Below are positions 15,432 through 23,058 of a stretch of DNA of 44,170 nt, piece by piece; positions within the stretch are counted from its first letter, which is position 1, and every line of letters begins with the position of its first letter. The DNA comes from Sphingomonas sp. CCH10-B3 (GTDB lineage Bacteria; Pseudomonadota; Alphaproteobacteria; Sphingomonadales; Sphingomonadaceae): positions 1-44,170 of the forward strand of contig NZ_LSIJ01000002.1 in assembly GCF_001556185.1 (NCBI RefSeq), written 5' to 3'. A program made the position numbers and the translations under genes. The notes beneath the pieces are model-generated. The model was given only the letters and a program-made list of their open reading frames with translations. It was not told where the DNA came from and searched no databases.

Positions 15432-15779
15432 CTAAGCTTCCGGCTCGGTGTCCTTGATCTGGCTGACACGCGCCATGAAAGCCTTGGCTTCGAGCTGATT
15501 GGGTCCGTCGCGCGTGGCGAGGCATGCCATCCTGTCGATCTCTAGCTGTGCGGCAAGACTTGCCTCGATCTGGCAGTAGGGTTCGAGTACGCGGATTGCG
15601 TCAACCGCGCGGGGCAGCTCGCCGAAGGCAGTGCCGACCCACACGAGTTCGGTCTCCTCCCCGTCCTCGTCAGGCGCGCTCAGAACCTGCGCAAAGTATG
15701 TCTGCAAGGGGCGGTCCCAGCCAACATAGGCACTTGCCGCCGCAACCCCGTCACGAAGCGGTACTTTGTGTCTGCTCAT
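15432..15779 (-). CDS. Hypothetical protein, 115 aa
   Basis: The protein is not recognised. It begins MSRHKVPLRDGVAAASAYVG, and its first half has the look of a small beta sheet (TYFAQVLSAPDEDGEETELV, WVGTAFGELPRAVDAIRVLE). The second half is helical. GGGGAGG lies about ten bases before the ATG. It stands 73 bases after the DUF3768 gene in the same direction, without a terminator between, so it is probably part of the GHKL ATPase operon. Confidence 0.65.
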   Translation of the reverse strand: MSRHKVPLRDGVAAASAYVGWDRPLQTYFAQVLSAPDEDGEETELVWVGTAFGELPRAVDAIRVLEPYCQIEASLAAQLEIDRMACLATRDGPNQLEAKAFMARVSQIKDTEPEA

Positions 15780-15852
15780 GCGCTTTTTACCTCCCCATCA
15801 GGTTTTGGGCGGCTGCCGGGTGACGCAGCGATATGCCTGTCCCTCACAATGA

Positions 15853-16224
15853 TCAGTAGTCCGCAGGCCGCATCAGCGTGACGACGCGCCGTGTCATCGC
15901 TGGATTGGCCGGATCCTCTGACCCGAACGCCAGTTCGGTGTCGTAATAATCGACTTTCATCAGCACCTTGATGCCATCGACATCCATGCTTGCAAAGTCT
16001 CGCTCGGGCGAATCCGGGGCGAAGGTGCAATGGCGCAGAGCGGCCATCAACCGAGCCTGGGCCATCATGCTGTCTGCCGCGGTGTCGCCGCCGAGTTCTG
16101 CAAGCAGCCCGGATGTCATGACGATGCGGGCCGTGCGGTCACGGCCCTGACGCGCTGCATCATTGAGCTGCGCGATGTGCTCGGTGCGTTGCCGTGCGCA
16201 AGAGATGTCGGATGTGTCATGCAT
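15853..16224 (-). CDS. DUF3768 family protein
   Basis: The 123-residue protein fits DUF3768: an N-terminal helical part (RTEHIAQLNDAARQGRDRTA, RIVMTSGLLAEL), the phrase MAALRHCTFAPDSPERDFAS, and IKVLMKVDYYDTELAFGSED towards the end. The family is found on alphaproteobacterial plasmids and in rhizobial genomes without known function. Its ATG overlaps the stop of the GHKL ATPase gene by eight bases (ATGCATGA), so the two proteins are made together and may form a complex. Confidence 0.8.
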   Translation of the reverse strand: MHDTSDISCARQRTEHIAQLNDAARQGRDRTARIVMTSGLLAELGGDTAADSMMAQARLMAALRHCTFAPDSPERDFASMDVDGIKVLMKVDYYDTELAFGSEDPANPAMTRRVVTLMRPADY

Positions 16225-17911
16225 TGGAGGTCTCGTCCCGATCCAGGAGGCAACAAGCGGATAGCTGAACATCGATCGCGGTCCCCGGGGCGACGGTAAT
16301 GGCGACCTGCCGATCCTTGGGAATGACCCACAGGATGCCGGCGAGCGTGTCGCGGATGCGCGCCGCGATGGCCTCGTCCTCGCCGAGCAGCACCCGGGCC
16401 GCGAGTTCGCGCGCATCGCGCAAGAAGTGCTCGTGCTGGGTGTCCCAGGAGTCGGCCTCGCTGTCGTCGCTCGCGCAGAAACAGACGTTCTCGATCAGAT
16501 CGACCAGCGTTTCGGGGGTCAGCGCCGGACCCAGCACATAAGCGATGCGGATCTGATCGACACCGCTGTACCAGCCATCCTCGCCCACGACAAAGGCCAC
16601 ATCTGCCGGGATCCGTTCCTCGCGCTGCGTTTCGCTGGCGCGGTGGGAGACACAGAACCTCAGTTCGATCGTCTCTGCACGCACATGGTCATTGAGCGGC
16701 GGGAAGCTGCCGTTCTCGGCGATGACGTGGCCCTGCTCCCCGGCAGCAACATAGAAGCGCACGTTTCCGAGCTGATGCAGCGCGTCATACCAGCCATAGC
16801 CAGCGTAGGCAGGATGGTTCTCGACGAGGTGCGCTCGCAAGGGGTGCTCGCGCAGCGCGCGCTCCAGTCCCTGTGCAATATCGGGCTCAAGATCCGCGAC
16901 AAGGATCGTGTCCGCACCTGCTGCGACTTCCTCATACTCGACATTGACGTTGTCGCTCTCCGCGATGGCCGCATGCCAGCGGGGCAGGCAGGGGTCGGCC
17001 TCCGGCAGGGCGACCCCCAGATCGCGCGCTTCCTTCCAGTTCTCGAAGGAAAGCCGGTGCTGGCCTCTGTGCGCCAGCGCGGCATAGATCGTGCGCTTGC
17101 ACGCTGTCTGCAGCGCCGCAAATGCGGCGTTCTCGACGAATTCCTTGCGCGCCGGCAGCACAAGGGCAAGGCCCGGGGTGGCCCCGATATCGAGCCGGGC
17201 ATGGTAGGTCTTGCCGCCAAGGCTTTCCGAGACGCTGGCAAGCTTGCGGGTGAGCACCATGCCATGGAAGTTCGTGGTGGGATCCTGGTTGTATTCGCGC
17301 CCCTCGAACACCCCGATCTGGCTGCCGTTCCATTCGGCGATGTAGATCGCCTTGGCGAGAAAGTCCTCGCGCGGCACTTGCGCGCCATTGAAGAAGACCG
17401 GCAGCGGATAGAACTTCGCGACCTCGCGCAGAATCCGCTCGGTCGTCTGCTCACTCACTCCGGGCATCAGGAAGGTGATGGTCGTGCCAACCGGGCGAGC
17501 AAGGGGCACCACGGCAATGTCCTTCGCGCCGGTCCAGCCATCCGCGGGGACATGCACCGACCATCCGGTGTCGGCACCGCCATGACGTGAGCTGATCCGG
17601 GTGTCCTTGCCCGCCAGGCTGAAGACACCCATGCCTGCCGGGTCTTCGGCCTCATGGATGTGCTGGCTCCAGCCCGAATCCCCCAGCGCAATCATGGTCT
17701 GGGGATCGGCGACCCCGGTTCCATCATCGACAAGGGTCAATCGCGCTCCGTCCTGATCGGCGCAGCAGGCGATATCGATCCGGGATGCGCCAGCGCGGCG
17801 ACTGTTCTGGAGGAGCTCGCCGAGGATATCGCCGATGGTGCCGTTAAAGAGGCGCGTGACTTTGGTGATAGTCTTCGGGCTCACGCTGGGTCGGATGACT
17901 GTCGGGTTCAT
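16217..17911 (-). CDS. GHKL-type ATPase (Hsp90/MutL-like fold)
   Basis: The 564-residue protein opens with a GHKL ATP-binding domain. The N-box is IGDILGELLQNSRRAGASRI (catalytic Glu near residue 32), the G1 box is VDDGTGV (61-67), and a lid-like motif GMGVFSLAGKDTRIS follows (93-107). The later 400 residues do not match Hsp90, gyrase, MutL or a histidine kinase I know; there is no H-box or membrane helix, so it is not a sensor kinase. Similar GHKL proteins occur in several anti-phage systems and in DNA repair; on this plasmid the role is unknown. It is translationally coupled to DUF3768 and followed by a small unknown and DUF736. A run of four G-tracts lies just upstream of its ribosome binding site (near 17941-17965). 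Confidence 0.82.
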   Translation of the reverse strand: MNPTVIRPSVSPKTITKVTRLFNGTIGDILGELLQNSRRAGASRIDIACCADQDGARLTLVDDGTGVADPQTMIALGDSGWSQHIHEAEDPAGMGVFSLAGKDTRISSRHGGADTGWSVHVPADGWTGAKDIAVVPLARPVGTTITFLMPGVSEQTTERILREVAKFYPLPVFFNGAQVPREDFLAKAIYIAEWNGSQIGVFEGREYNQDPTTNFHGMVLTRKLASVSESLGGKTYHARLDIGATPGLALVLPARKEFVENAAFAALQTACKRTIYAALAHRGQHRLSFENWKEARDLGVALPEADPCLPRWHAAIAESDNVNVEYEEVAAGADTILVADLEPDIAQGLERALREHPLRAHLVENHPAYAGYGWYDALHQLGNVRFYVAAGEQGHVIAENGSFPPLNDHVRAETIELRFCVSHRASETQREERIPADVAFVVGEDGWYSGVDQIRIAYVLGPALTPETLVDLIENVCFCASDDSEADSWDTQHEHFLRDARELAARVLLGEDEAIAARIRDTLAGILWVIPKDRQVAITVAPGTAIDVQLSACCLLDRDETSNA

Positions 17912-18014
17912 GGCAAAGGGTCCTTCATCGCACTGGTTCGCCCTTCCCCTCCCCCTTCCCTCCAGATCGGCGGATCGATGCCTGGCCAGAGCCGGGCGGT
18001 CCTCGGCCTGCTCT

Positions 18015-18650
18015 TCAGCCCACTCGTTTCGGTCGCAGGGCCTCGGGCATCGGAATGATCTCGTGCGCCGTATCCCGCAGCGCTGTGACCTCGCCGCGCG
18101 CGGCGTAGAGGTCCTTCGCGATCAGCGCGCAGACCTCAGCCTCGCCATAGGTTGGCCGGCCAATGTGATCGACGCGCTCGACTTGCCGGGCAATCACGCC
18201 AACCTTGCCTTCCGGCACCCATTCGGCCCAATCGCCCCAGGCGCTGGTGACGCAGAACTCGCCGATGGCGGCGATGTAGGCCTTACGCGTCCGCAGGATC
18301 GTGGAGGCATTCTCCTCGACAGCCTCGCCGGTAAAGGCACTGAAGCGGTCCGGATGCCAACATTTGGCGGTATCGCGGGCAAGCTGCAGAAAGCCTGCAG
18401 AGCAGGAGCCCTGCCCATCAAGCTCGCTGGAAAAGGCAAGGATCGGGAGCGCCCAATCGCAGTCTTCTTCGTAGGACCCTCCGTCGATCTGTAGCGCTGA
18501 CGGCATGGCGGCCTGTCTCTGATCGGACAGAATGATGCCGCCGTGGCTGGCGGTCATCACCGACCAAATCCCGGGGCCAAGCTGATCGGCCTGTTGGACA
18601 GCACCCCAGATCGATGTCGATGGGCGCGGCGACGGAGCAAAGCATGTCAT
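18015..18650 (-). CDS. DUF7007-like hypothetical protein, 211 aa
   Basis: The protein carries a stretch WGAVQQADQLGPGIWSVMTA and SHGGIILSDQRQAAMPSALQ that I associate with the DUF7007 group of plasmid proteins. A second recognisable stretch is GGSYEEDCDWALPILAFSSE. It is soluble, with no known catalytic motif. The start codon lies at the base of a 9-bp perfect hairpin holding the ribosome binding site in its loop, the strongest such structure in the window. It is 47 bases behind the stop of the gene at 18698-19984 and 103 bases before the GHKL ATPase, all on the same strand. Confidence 0.65.
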   Translation of the reverse strand: MTCFAPSPRPSTSIWGAVQQADQLGPGIWSVMTASHGGIILSDQRQAAMPSALQIDGGSYEEDCDWALPILAFSSELDGQGSCSAGFLQLARDTAKCWHPDRFSAFTGEAVEENASTILRTRKAYIAAIGEFCVTSAWGDWAEWVPEGKVGVIARQVERVDHIGRPTYGEAEVCALIAKDLYAARGEVTALRDTAHEIIPMPEALRPKRVG

Positions 18651-18680
18651 GAGCGAACTCTCCTTCTTCAGGTTCGCTCA
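18650..18680 (-). promoter_or_regulatory. 9-bp hairpin with ribosome binding site in loop
   Basis: TGAGCGAAC and GTTCGCTCA are perfect arms; on the minus-strand RNA the 13-base loop carries AAGGAGA, and the start codon begins at the end of the 3' arm. A GAAGGGGAGGGGGAGG tract lies directly upstream. Confidence 0.65.
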
Positions 18681-18697
18681 AATCCTCCCCCTCCCCT

Positions 18698-19984
18698 TCA
18701 CGCGAGAATGCGGCGGGCTTCGCTGATAATTTTCTGAGGCGTCACGCTGCTGACCGACAGGCATACGACATGCCCTGCCTGAGCGAGACGCTCGCGCTCG
18801 ATGCTGCACAGCTCAAGATAGTCGGCATCATCCGACTGCAGGATCTGGAGCGCGAATTTGCATTCCTCCCCGCTATGCTCATCGAGCAGCGCCACCAGGA
18901 AATCCGGCCTCGCCGAGCCAGCACCCAGCGTGATGTCAAAAAGGACCTTCTTGACCGCCATCCTGACGCCGAGGCGACGCAGTTCATACTGGGCCTGTTG
19001 GAGCGCGCGCAGCACATCGCGATCGTGGTCGCGCTCGGCGGGCACGAACTGGTTTCCGCTGAACACAGGCTGGGCATATGCCCGCAGCGCCAGGTATCCT
19101 TCGCGCCGGCTGTGCTCGCCGACGACAGCAAGCACCAGAAATGGGGGCTCGACCTCGGCGCGGATGATCCCGGTGTGCTGGATGCGGTTGCGGATTTCGA
19201 CAGTTCCGAGCCCCGTCACCACCTCGCTCGATGTGACCTCGCTCGCTTCGAGAAGCAGAAAGGCTTGCGGTGCAAACTCGGGCGGCCAGGTCTCGGCCGC
19301 AGCCCGCAATCGGGCATGGACCCGCCGTTTCTCGTAATCGATCGCGTTGGTGTAGAGATGATCCGACAGCCGGATGCCCGGCGCGATTTCGAGGCCCTGA
19401 GCGGCGCGCTTGAGGTGACGCATTTCTTCGCTGATCGAGCCTGCGCGCCTGCCGCTGGGCGGTAATTCGCGCAGGATATTCGAGCCTGCGCGTTCGAGCA
19501 GCAACCAGAGCAGCTTGCCGAGGCGCGGGATCGCGACGCCGCGTGAGCGGTCGTCGGGCTCTATGTCCTCTGGCCTCTGTGCAAGCTTCTCCGGCGCCTT
19601 CTGGTGTGCGCTGAACAGGCCTTTTGGAAGGCCGATGGCATAGAGCGAATCCTTCACGGTCTCGCGGATGCGCGGTGGCGCCTGCGGCAGATGAAACGGG
19701 CAGCCCGGCTCGTGGCCTGGCCGCGAGGTAAGACGCCGGAGGTAATAGGTTTCCTGAAAACTGAGATAGGCCGCGCTCATCAGCGGCGGCGGCCGCTCTG
19801 CCCCAAGGCAATCGCAGGCGATCCACTTGTGGTTCTCTCGCGCGGTCGAGACCAGTGAGACGCAAGCGCGGTGGTCGGCCTCGCTGCCCCGGCCTGTATA
19901 CCAGCGCACCAGCGCAGCCTTCAGCTCGTCGCTGATGGCGACCCTGCCGGTCTTTCCTGTGGTGTCCTTACCTACCAGCCACAT
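18698..19984 (-). CDS. Hypothetical protein, possible PD-(D/E)xK nuclease-like C-terminus
   Basis: The 428-residue protein has an N-terminal Cys/His region (CDCLGAERPP, then GHEPGCPFHLPQ about 30 residues on) that could bind zinc. Its C-terminal 110 residues read VKKVLFDITLGAGSARPDFL then EECKFALQI. PD followed about 15 residues later by ECK is the spacing of a PD-(D/E)xK nuclease core. The overall plan, an early CxC and a late RPDF stretch, resembles plasmid DUF1173 proteins, though I am not certain of membership. The start has a weak AAGGCG ribosome binding site and lies back to back with the plus-strand gene at 20052. It heads the minus-strand run that continues with DUF7007 and the GHKL ATPase. 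Confidence 0.6.
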   Translation of the reverse strand: MWLVGKDTTGKTGRVAISDELKAALVRWYTGRGSEADHRACVSLVSTARENHKWIACDCLGAERPPPLMSAAYLSFQETYYLRRLTSRPGHEPGCPFHLPQAPPRIRETVKDSLYAIGLPKGLFSAHQKAPEKLAQRPEDIEPDDRSRGVAIPRLGKLLWLLLERAGSNILRELPPSGRRAGSISEEMRHLKRAAQGLEIAPGIRLSDHLYTNAIDYEKRRVHARLRAAAETWPPEFAPQAFLLLEASEVTSSEVVTGLGTVEIRNRIQHTGIIRAEVEPPFLVLAVVGEHSRREGYLALRAYAQPVFSGNQFVPAERDHDRDVLRALQQAQYELRRLGVRMAVKKVLFDITLGAGSARPDFLVALLDEHSGEECKFALQILQSDDADYLELCSIERERLAQAGHVVCLSVSSVTPQKIISEARRILA

Positions 19985-19997
19985 GCATGATGACGCC

Positions 19998-20026
19998 TTG
20001 ACCCTGTCGTTTGTTCACGTTATGTT
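19998..20026 (+). promoter_or_regulatory. Promoter of the plus-strand gene at 20052
   Basis: TTGACC (19998-20003) and TATGTT (20021-20026) are separated by 17 bases and lie 26 bases before the ATG. It is a good sigma-70 match in a 67-base divergent intergenic region. Confidence 0.6.
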
Positions 20027-20051
20027 CATAATCTGCAGGAGCCCATGAATA

Positions 20052-20549
20052 ATGAACAAGGTCTTTGATATCGGCAAGTTCGACCTCGATGTCACGCTGC
20101 GCGACGCGGCACTTGATCCCAATTGCCGTCCAACCAAGCGTATGCTCGCCAATGCCTCGATCGGAGTGGAGCCGTTCGATGCCTATTACTCAGCGCGCGA
20201 GCTCTATGAGACCTTGCAGGGCGTGTTTCAGGGCCTGCCCAATGCCAAGGCTCGGCTGACGCAGATCCTGTCCTGCCATTGCGATGACTATCAGCGCTGC
20301 CTCTACTATGCACTGGCAGGGCGCGGGGTTGTCCAGATGCTCGACGATCTCGAATGGCTCTTCGAGCTCCTCGGGCCGCGGTGCCAGATGTCGGGCCACA
20401 TTCTGCGCTCGGGCCAGCACCCGGCACCGATGGTCAACCCTTACGTCTCGTCAGAGCCTGATGGCCCTGTTCCTGCCCGCAACGCCGACTTTACCGAAGG
20501 CCCATCGTGGTATCTCGATCCCGGCCTCGGAGGGATGATCGAGGAATAA
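20052..20549 (+). CDS. Hypothetical protein, 165 aa
   Basis: I do not recognise this protein. It begins MNKVFDIGKFDLDVTLRDAA, is helical in the middle (AYYSARELYETLQGVFQGLP) and holds a SCHCDDYQRCLYYAL motif near residues 74-88, three cysteines that may bind metal. A Pro-rich, probably disordered end follows (HILRSGQHPAPMVNPYVSSE). GCAGGAG lies nine bases before the ATG; an ATG seven bases earlier is out of frame. It has its own promoter, divergent from the gene at 18698-19984, and is the only plus-strand gene inside the block from 13.6 to 23 kb, ending eight bases before the convergent RES toxin. Confidence 0.65.
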   Translation: MNKVFDIGKFDLDVTLRDAALDPNCRPTKRMLANASIGVEPFDAYYSARELYETLQGVFQGLPNAKARLTQILSCHCDDYQRCLYYALAGRGVVQMLDDLEWLFELLGPRCQMSGHILRSGQHPAPMVNPYVSSEPDGPVPARNADFTEGPSWYLDPGLGGMIEE

Positions 20550-20556
20550 GAGGCCA

Positions 20557-21051
20557 TCAGTTATTGCGAAGGCCAAGTCGGTCGTCGTCATCAACAAGCG
20601 TGATGCGCCCGTCCCAGTCCCATAGGACAAGATTGAGCGCGTCTGCGGGGGCGCCGCGGGCGTAGCTCGGGACAACGATGCCAGCATAGCCTTGCGCGAT
20701 CGCGGCCTCCGCCAGGTCCTGCGTCGGGACCGGCTTGCCGGAGAGCATCCGATCACGCCATGACGGGTCGGCGAGTTCAGCCGGTGTGATGCCGAAGGGA
20801 TGCAATGCAGCCGTGTCCCGGCCATCGAGCAGCGGCCCGATGTCGGCCTGATAGGCCACCAGCGTGGTGGGCTGCAGCGTGCCAGCCTGATTGGCCTCGC
20901 GCAGCGCGGTCTCAGGGGCGAGGGAAGTATAGAGCGCCGTGCGCCCCATGCGATTGAACCGTCCGCCAAATCGGGCGGCCCCCTCCCCTGAGAGGGGTTC
21001 ACGGGACCAGACCGGATTGTGGGCGCGGTAGAGCAGCCCGGTAAAGTGCAT
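20557..21051 (-). CDS. RES-domain toxin
   Basis: The 164-residue protein has the RES domain: LLYRAHNPVWSREPLSGEGA, then ARFGGRFNRMGRTALYTSLA and ETALREA. The Arg, Glu and Ser after which the domain is named are all in place. RES toxins degrade NAD+ by phosphorolysis and arrest growth when free of their antitoxin. The ATG follows the antitoxin stop by four bases. The pair is a complete addiction module and lies between unrelated genes, which fits independent insertion. The catalytic role is from the family, not tested here. Confidence 0.88.
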   Translation of the reverse strand: MHFTGLLYRAHNPVWSREPLSGEGAARFGGRFNRMGRTALYTSLAPETALREANQAGTLQPTTLVAYQADIGPLLDGRDTAALHPFGITPAELADPSWRDRMLSGKPVPTQDLAEAAIAQGYAGIVVPSYARGAPADALNLVLWDWDGRITLVDDDDRLGLRNN

Positions 21052-21055
21052 TGGA

Positions 21056-21406
21056 CTAGGCGTGGACGCCGGCGTCGACCGCGTCGATATAGGTCAGCAC
21101 GTCATCGGCCCGGTTGCTCTGCACGAGCTGCATGGCAGTCTGGCCCGAGAAACCCGGCAGTGGTTCCGAGCGGTACCAGGCATAGGCCAACAACGCCGAA
21201 CCAAAGCGCGGCTCGACCTTGTTGAGCACCTCGACCATCTGGCGAAGGCGGCGCTGCGTCCGGTCGGACGCGATCCGGTCCTTGCGCTGGATCGCATCCT
21301 TGCCGAGGCCCAGCGAGCGTGCGAGTTCGTCGCTGGTCGTCCGCAGCGCGTCGACGATCTTGCGCGGAGCAAACGCGCCGTTGTCAGCGTAGTTTTGAAT
21401 CGCCAT
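21056..21406 (-). CDS. Xre/MbcA/ParS-type antitoxin
   Basis: The 116-residue protein fits the antitoxin partner of RES toxins: a helical DNA-binding part (ARSLGLGKDAIQRKDRIASD) and the C-terminal DUF2384/MbcA-ParS part (QMVEVLNKVEPRFGSALLAY and PLPGFSGQTAMQLVQSNRAD, ending near DVLTYIDAVDAG). The start MAIQNYADN was chosen from a GGGAAAG site and the position of the promoter just upstream; the frame is open further upstream, but that would read through the operator. It is expected to bind the palindrome over its promoter and repress the module. Confidence 0.85.
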   Translation of the reverse strand: MAIQNYADNGAFAPRKIVDALRTTSDELARSLGLGKDAIQRKDRIASDRTQRRLRQMVEVLNKVEPRFGSALLAYAWYRSEPLPGFSGQTAMQLVQSNRADDVLTYIDAVDAGVHA

Positions 21407-21425
21407 TGCACTTTCCCATGAATTC

Positions 21426-21460
21426 TGACGCGATATAGCGTCAATATCTGCGGTAATCAA
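21426..21460 (-). promoter_or_regulatory. Promoter and palindromic operator of the RES/Xre pair
   Basis: On the minus strand TTGATT (21455-21460) and TATATC (21432-21437) are 17 bases apart. The -10 lies exactly in the centre of the inverted repeat TGACGC-N6-GCGTCA (21426-21443), so a bound repressor would cover it. Confidence 0.65.
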
Positions 21461-21478
21461 GGTTTGGGTGTCAAACCC
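21461..21478. repeat. Inverted repeat GGTTTG-N5-CAAACC
   Basis: A 6-bp perfect inverted repeat lies just upstream of the RES/Xre promoter. It may be the end of the transcript coming from the small gene at 21517 or a second operator. Confidence 0.4.
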
Positions 21479-21516
21479 AGCAGGTGTTCCCGTTTTGCCG
21501 AAGAGGTTACCCGCTC

Positions 21517-21717
21517 TTACAAAACCACGACCTGCAATTCGATCGCGCCGGCAAGGCCCTCTTCTGCAGGCAGAACGCAAAAGGGCTGGAGCTTGCTGTC
21601 CGTCCTCACCACGGCATGGCTCTGCCCGGAATTTGCGGTCATCCGAATGGCGACACGCTCGGCATTGGCGCGCCCGCACAGGATCGCCCTTCTGGGGTCC
21701 AGGCTCTGAGGCAGCAT
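21517..21717 (-). CDS. Small hypothetical protein, 66 aa
   Basis: The product begins MLPQSLDPRRAILCGRANAE and continues through SGQSHAVVRTDSKLQPFCVL; I do not know the family. It looks like a small beta-rich domain. GGGAGG lies six bases before the ATG and the start is 17 bases after the DUF6927 stop, which makes a co-translated downstream gene likely. It is the last gene of the run from 23011 and ends before the RES/Xre promoter. Confidence 0.6.
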   Translation of the reverse strand: MLPQSLDPRRAILCGRANAERVAIRMTANSGQSHAVVRTDSKLQPFCVLPAEEGLAGAIELQVVVL

Positions 21718-21733
21718 GATCACCTCCCGAGCG

Positions 21734-22357
21734 TTACGGCGTCGCCGGGAAGAATGTGCGCACCGCGCGCTTTGGGGGCACGACTTCAAATCGGCGCTCC
21801 ATCAATCTGCTGATGCGAAACCGGCCTCGGCCATCGGGCGTGCTGAGTTCAATTTTCGCGCCGCGCTTTGTCACCCTGAATTCAGCGTGTTCGGTGCCGT
21901 CGGTGAACTTCATCGGTTCAGGCAGCCGGATCATGTCGCCATCGGCGATCTTGCGTTCCTTGAGCCGGAGCTGGCGGTAGCACCGGTTGCGCCAGTCGAG
22001 GGCATAAGGATGACTGGTTGGCCCCAACTCCTCCAGGACACTTCTGGGGCACCCGGCCTCCACCGGTCCTGAATTTTCATCCATGTCCTTGTAGCCGAAC
22101 AGGAGGCCGTCGGCTGCCTTGGGGTTCCAGCGGACCAGACAGATCACCGCGGAGATGGCGTGGGTCTGGTTGTTCGGTCCATAGCGCTGGACAGCCGCGT
22201 AGTAGGCACCGGTTGTGGACACGCTTCTGATGACCCGGCATCCTTCGAAGGTGCCGGTTTCTTCATTCTCGCGCTCCCATGTGAGCTGATTGTCAAGATA
22301 GGCCTTGGGAGTGTCGAAGCCCCCCATTCCGGCACGGTGCATGTAAAGCCAGCCCAT
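21734..22357 (-). CDS. DUF6927-like protein
   Basis: The 207-residue protein starts MGWLYMHRAGMGGFDTPKAY LDNQ, an opening I know from plasmid proteins of the DUF6927 group, whose function is unknown. It contains TYY-type beta segments (TTGAYYAAVQRYGPNNQTHA, VICLVRWNPKAADGLLFGYK) and a helical, basic end (RISRLMERRFEVVPPKRAVR). AAGGAG lies seven bases before the ATG, 12 bases after the stop of the upstream gene, so the two are one operon. Confidence 0.7.
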   Translation of the reverse strand: MGWLYMHRAGMGGFDTPKAYLDNQLTWERENEETGTFEGCRVIRSVSTTGAYYAAVQRYGPNNQTHAISAVICLVRWNPKAADGLLFGYKDMDENSGPVEAGCPRSVLEELGPTSHPYALDWRNRCYRQLRLKERKIADGDMIRLPEPMKFTDGTEHAEFRVTKRGAKIELSTPDGRGRFRISRLMERRFEVVPPKRAVRTFFPATP

Positions 22358-22369
22358 GCGTGTTCTCCT

Positions 22370-23011
22370 TCAGATGAGCCCCGGCTGCGCCGGAGGTGCG
22401 ATCTTCAATTCGCGCGCGATCCGCGCCGTGAGTGCGGGAATGTCTGCAAGGGCGGTGATCGGCGCTTTGCGCATCACCGCGCCAGGCGGTTTCCAGAACG
22501 GGTTGCGCCAGGCGAGACCCGGCTCGCCGAACCTTTCCGGGCTGATCCGGACGTAGATCCCGTCGGCTTCCAGCACATGCTCGCCCGCGAGCTGTTCCTG
22601 TGAGGTGTAATAGCTGATGCGATAATCGGCGTGCTCGAGCCCGATCCCTGCTGCGATCTGGCGCAGCGCCCGCGTGCCCTCGCGCCGGTAGTGGCGCAGT
22701 TCTTCGGGACGATAGTCGATCCCGCGTTTGACCAGCGCAATGATCGCAGGCCTGTGTTTGAGCTCGGCAAGGCGTTCAATGCATTGGGACCGCAGAGCCT
22801 GGTCGTCTGCCTCACATTCGGTCGGCCTTCCGTCAGCAATGCGTTGAAGGTGGCGCGTCAGCAGCAGCACTGCCGGACAGGTTGCGGCCTGCCGGCCTGC
22901 CAGACGGACATCATCCACGGCCTCGTTCAATGCTCGCAGCGCATTTTCGAAGGTCGTCAGCCCATCGGGCTGGAGTGCGCGGCGGTAACGGTAATCAATG
23001 TCGCAGGACAT
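22370..23011 (-). CDS. Hypothetical protein, 213 aa
   Basis: The protein starts MSCDIDYRYRRALQPDGLTT and is mostly helical and basic, with ENALRALNEAVDDVRLAGRQ, VKRGIDYRPEELRHYRREGT and a final region KAPITALADIPALTARIARE. I cannot assign it to a family. The start was chosen from AGGAAG in front of the ATG and the leader structure: an 8-bp perfect hairpin (23024-23042) and a purine tract lie in the 47-base gap after the preceding gene fragment. Before the inversion described here, it was the fourth gene of an operon that started at 26570. Now it follows the broken tail at 23059. Confidence 0.65.
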   Translation of the reverse strand: MSCDIDYRYRRALQPDGLTTFENALRALNEAVDDVRLAGRQAATCPAVLLLTRHLQRIADGRPTECEADDQALRSQCIERLAELKHRPAIIALVKRGIDYRPEELRHYRREGTRALRQIAAGIGLEHADYRISYYTSQEQLAGEHVLEADGIYVRISPERFGEPGLAWRNPFWKPPGAVMRKAPITALADIPALTARIARELKIAPPAQPGLI

Positions 23012-23023
23012 GAGGCTTCCTTT

Positions 23024-23042
23024 CCATTGCAAGATGCAATGG
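23024..23042 (-). promoter_or_regulatory. Leader hairpin CCATTGCA-AGA-TGCAATGG
   Basis: A perfect 8-bp stem with a three-base loop stands three bases before AGGAAG, the ribosome binding site of the gene starting at 23011, and directly after a GGGGGATGGGG purine tract. Confidence 0.6.
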
Positions 23043-23058
23043 CCCCATCCCCCTTTCC

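Noticed and set aside
16427..17590. A 387-codon plus-strand open frame
   Set aside because: It is antisense to the GHKL ATPase; the ATPase motifs on the other strand decide the case.
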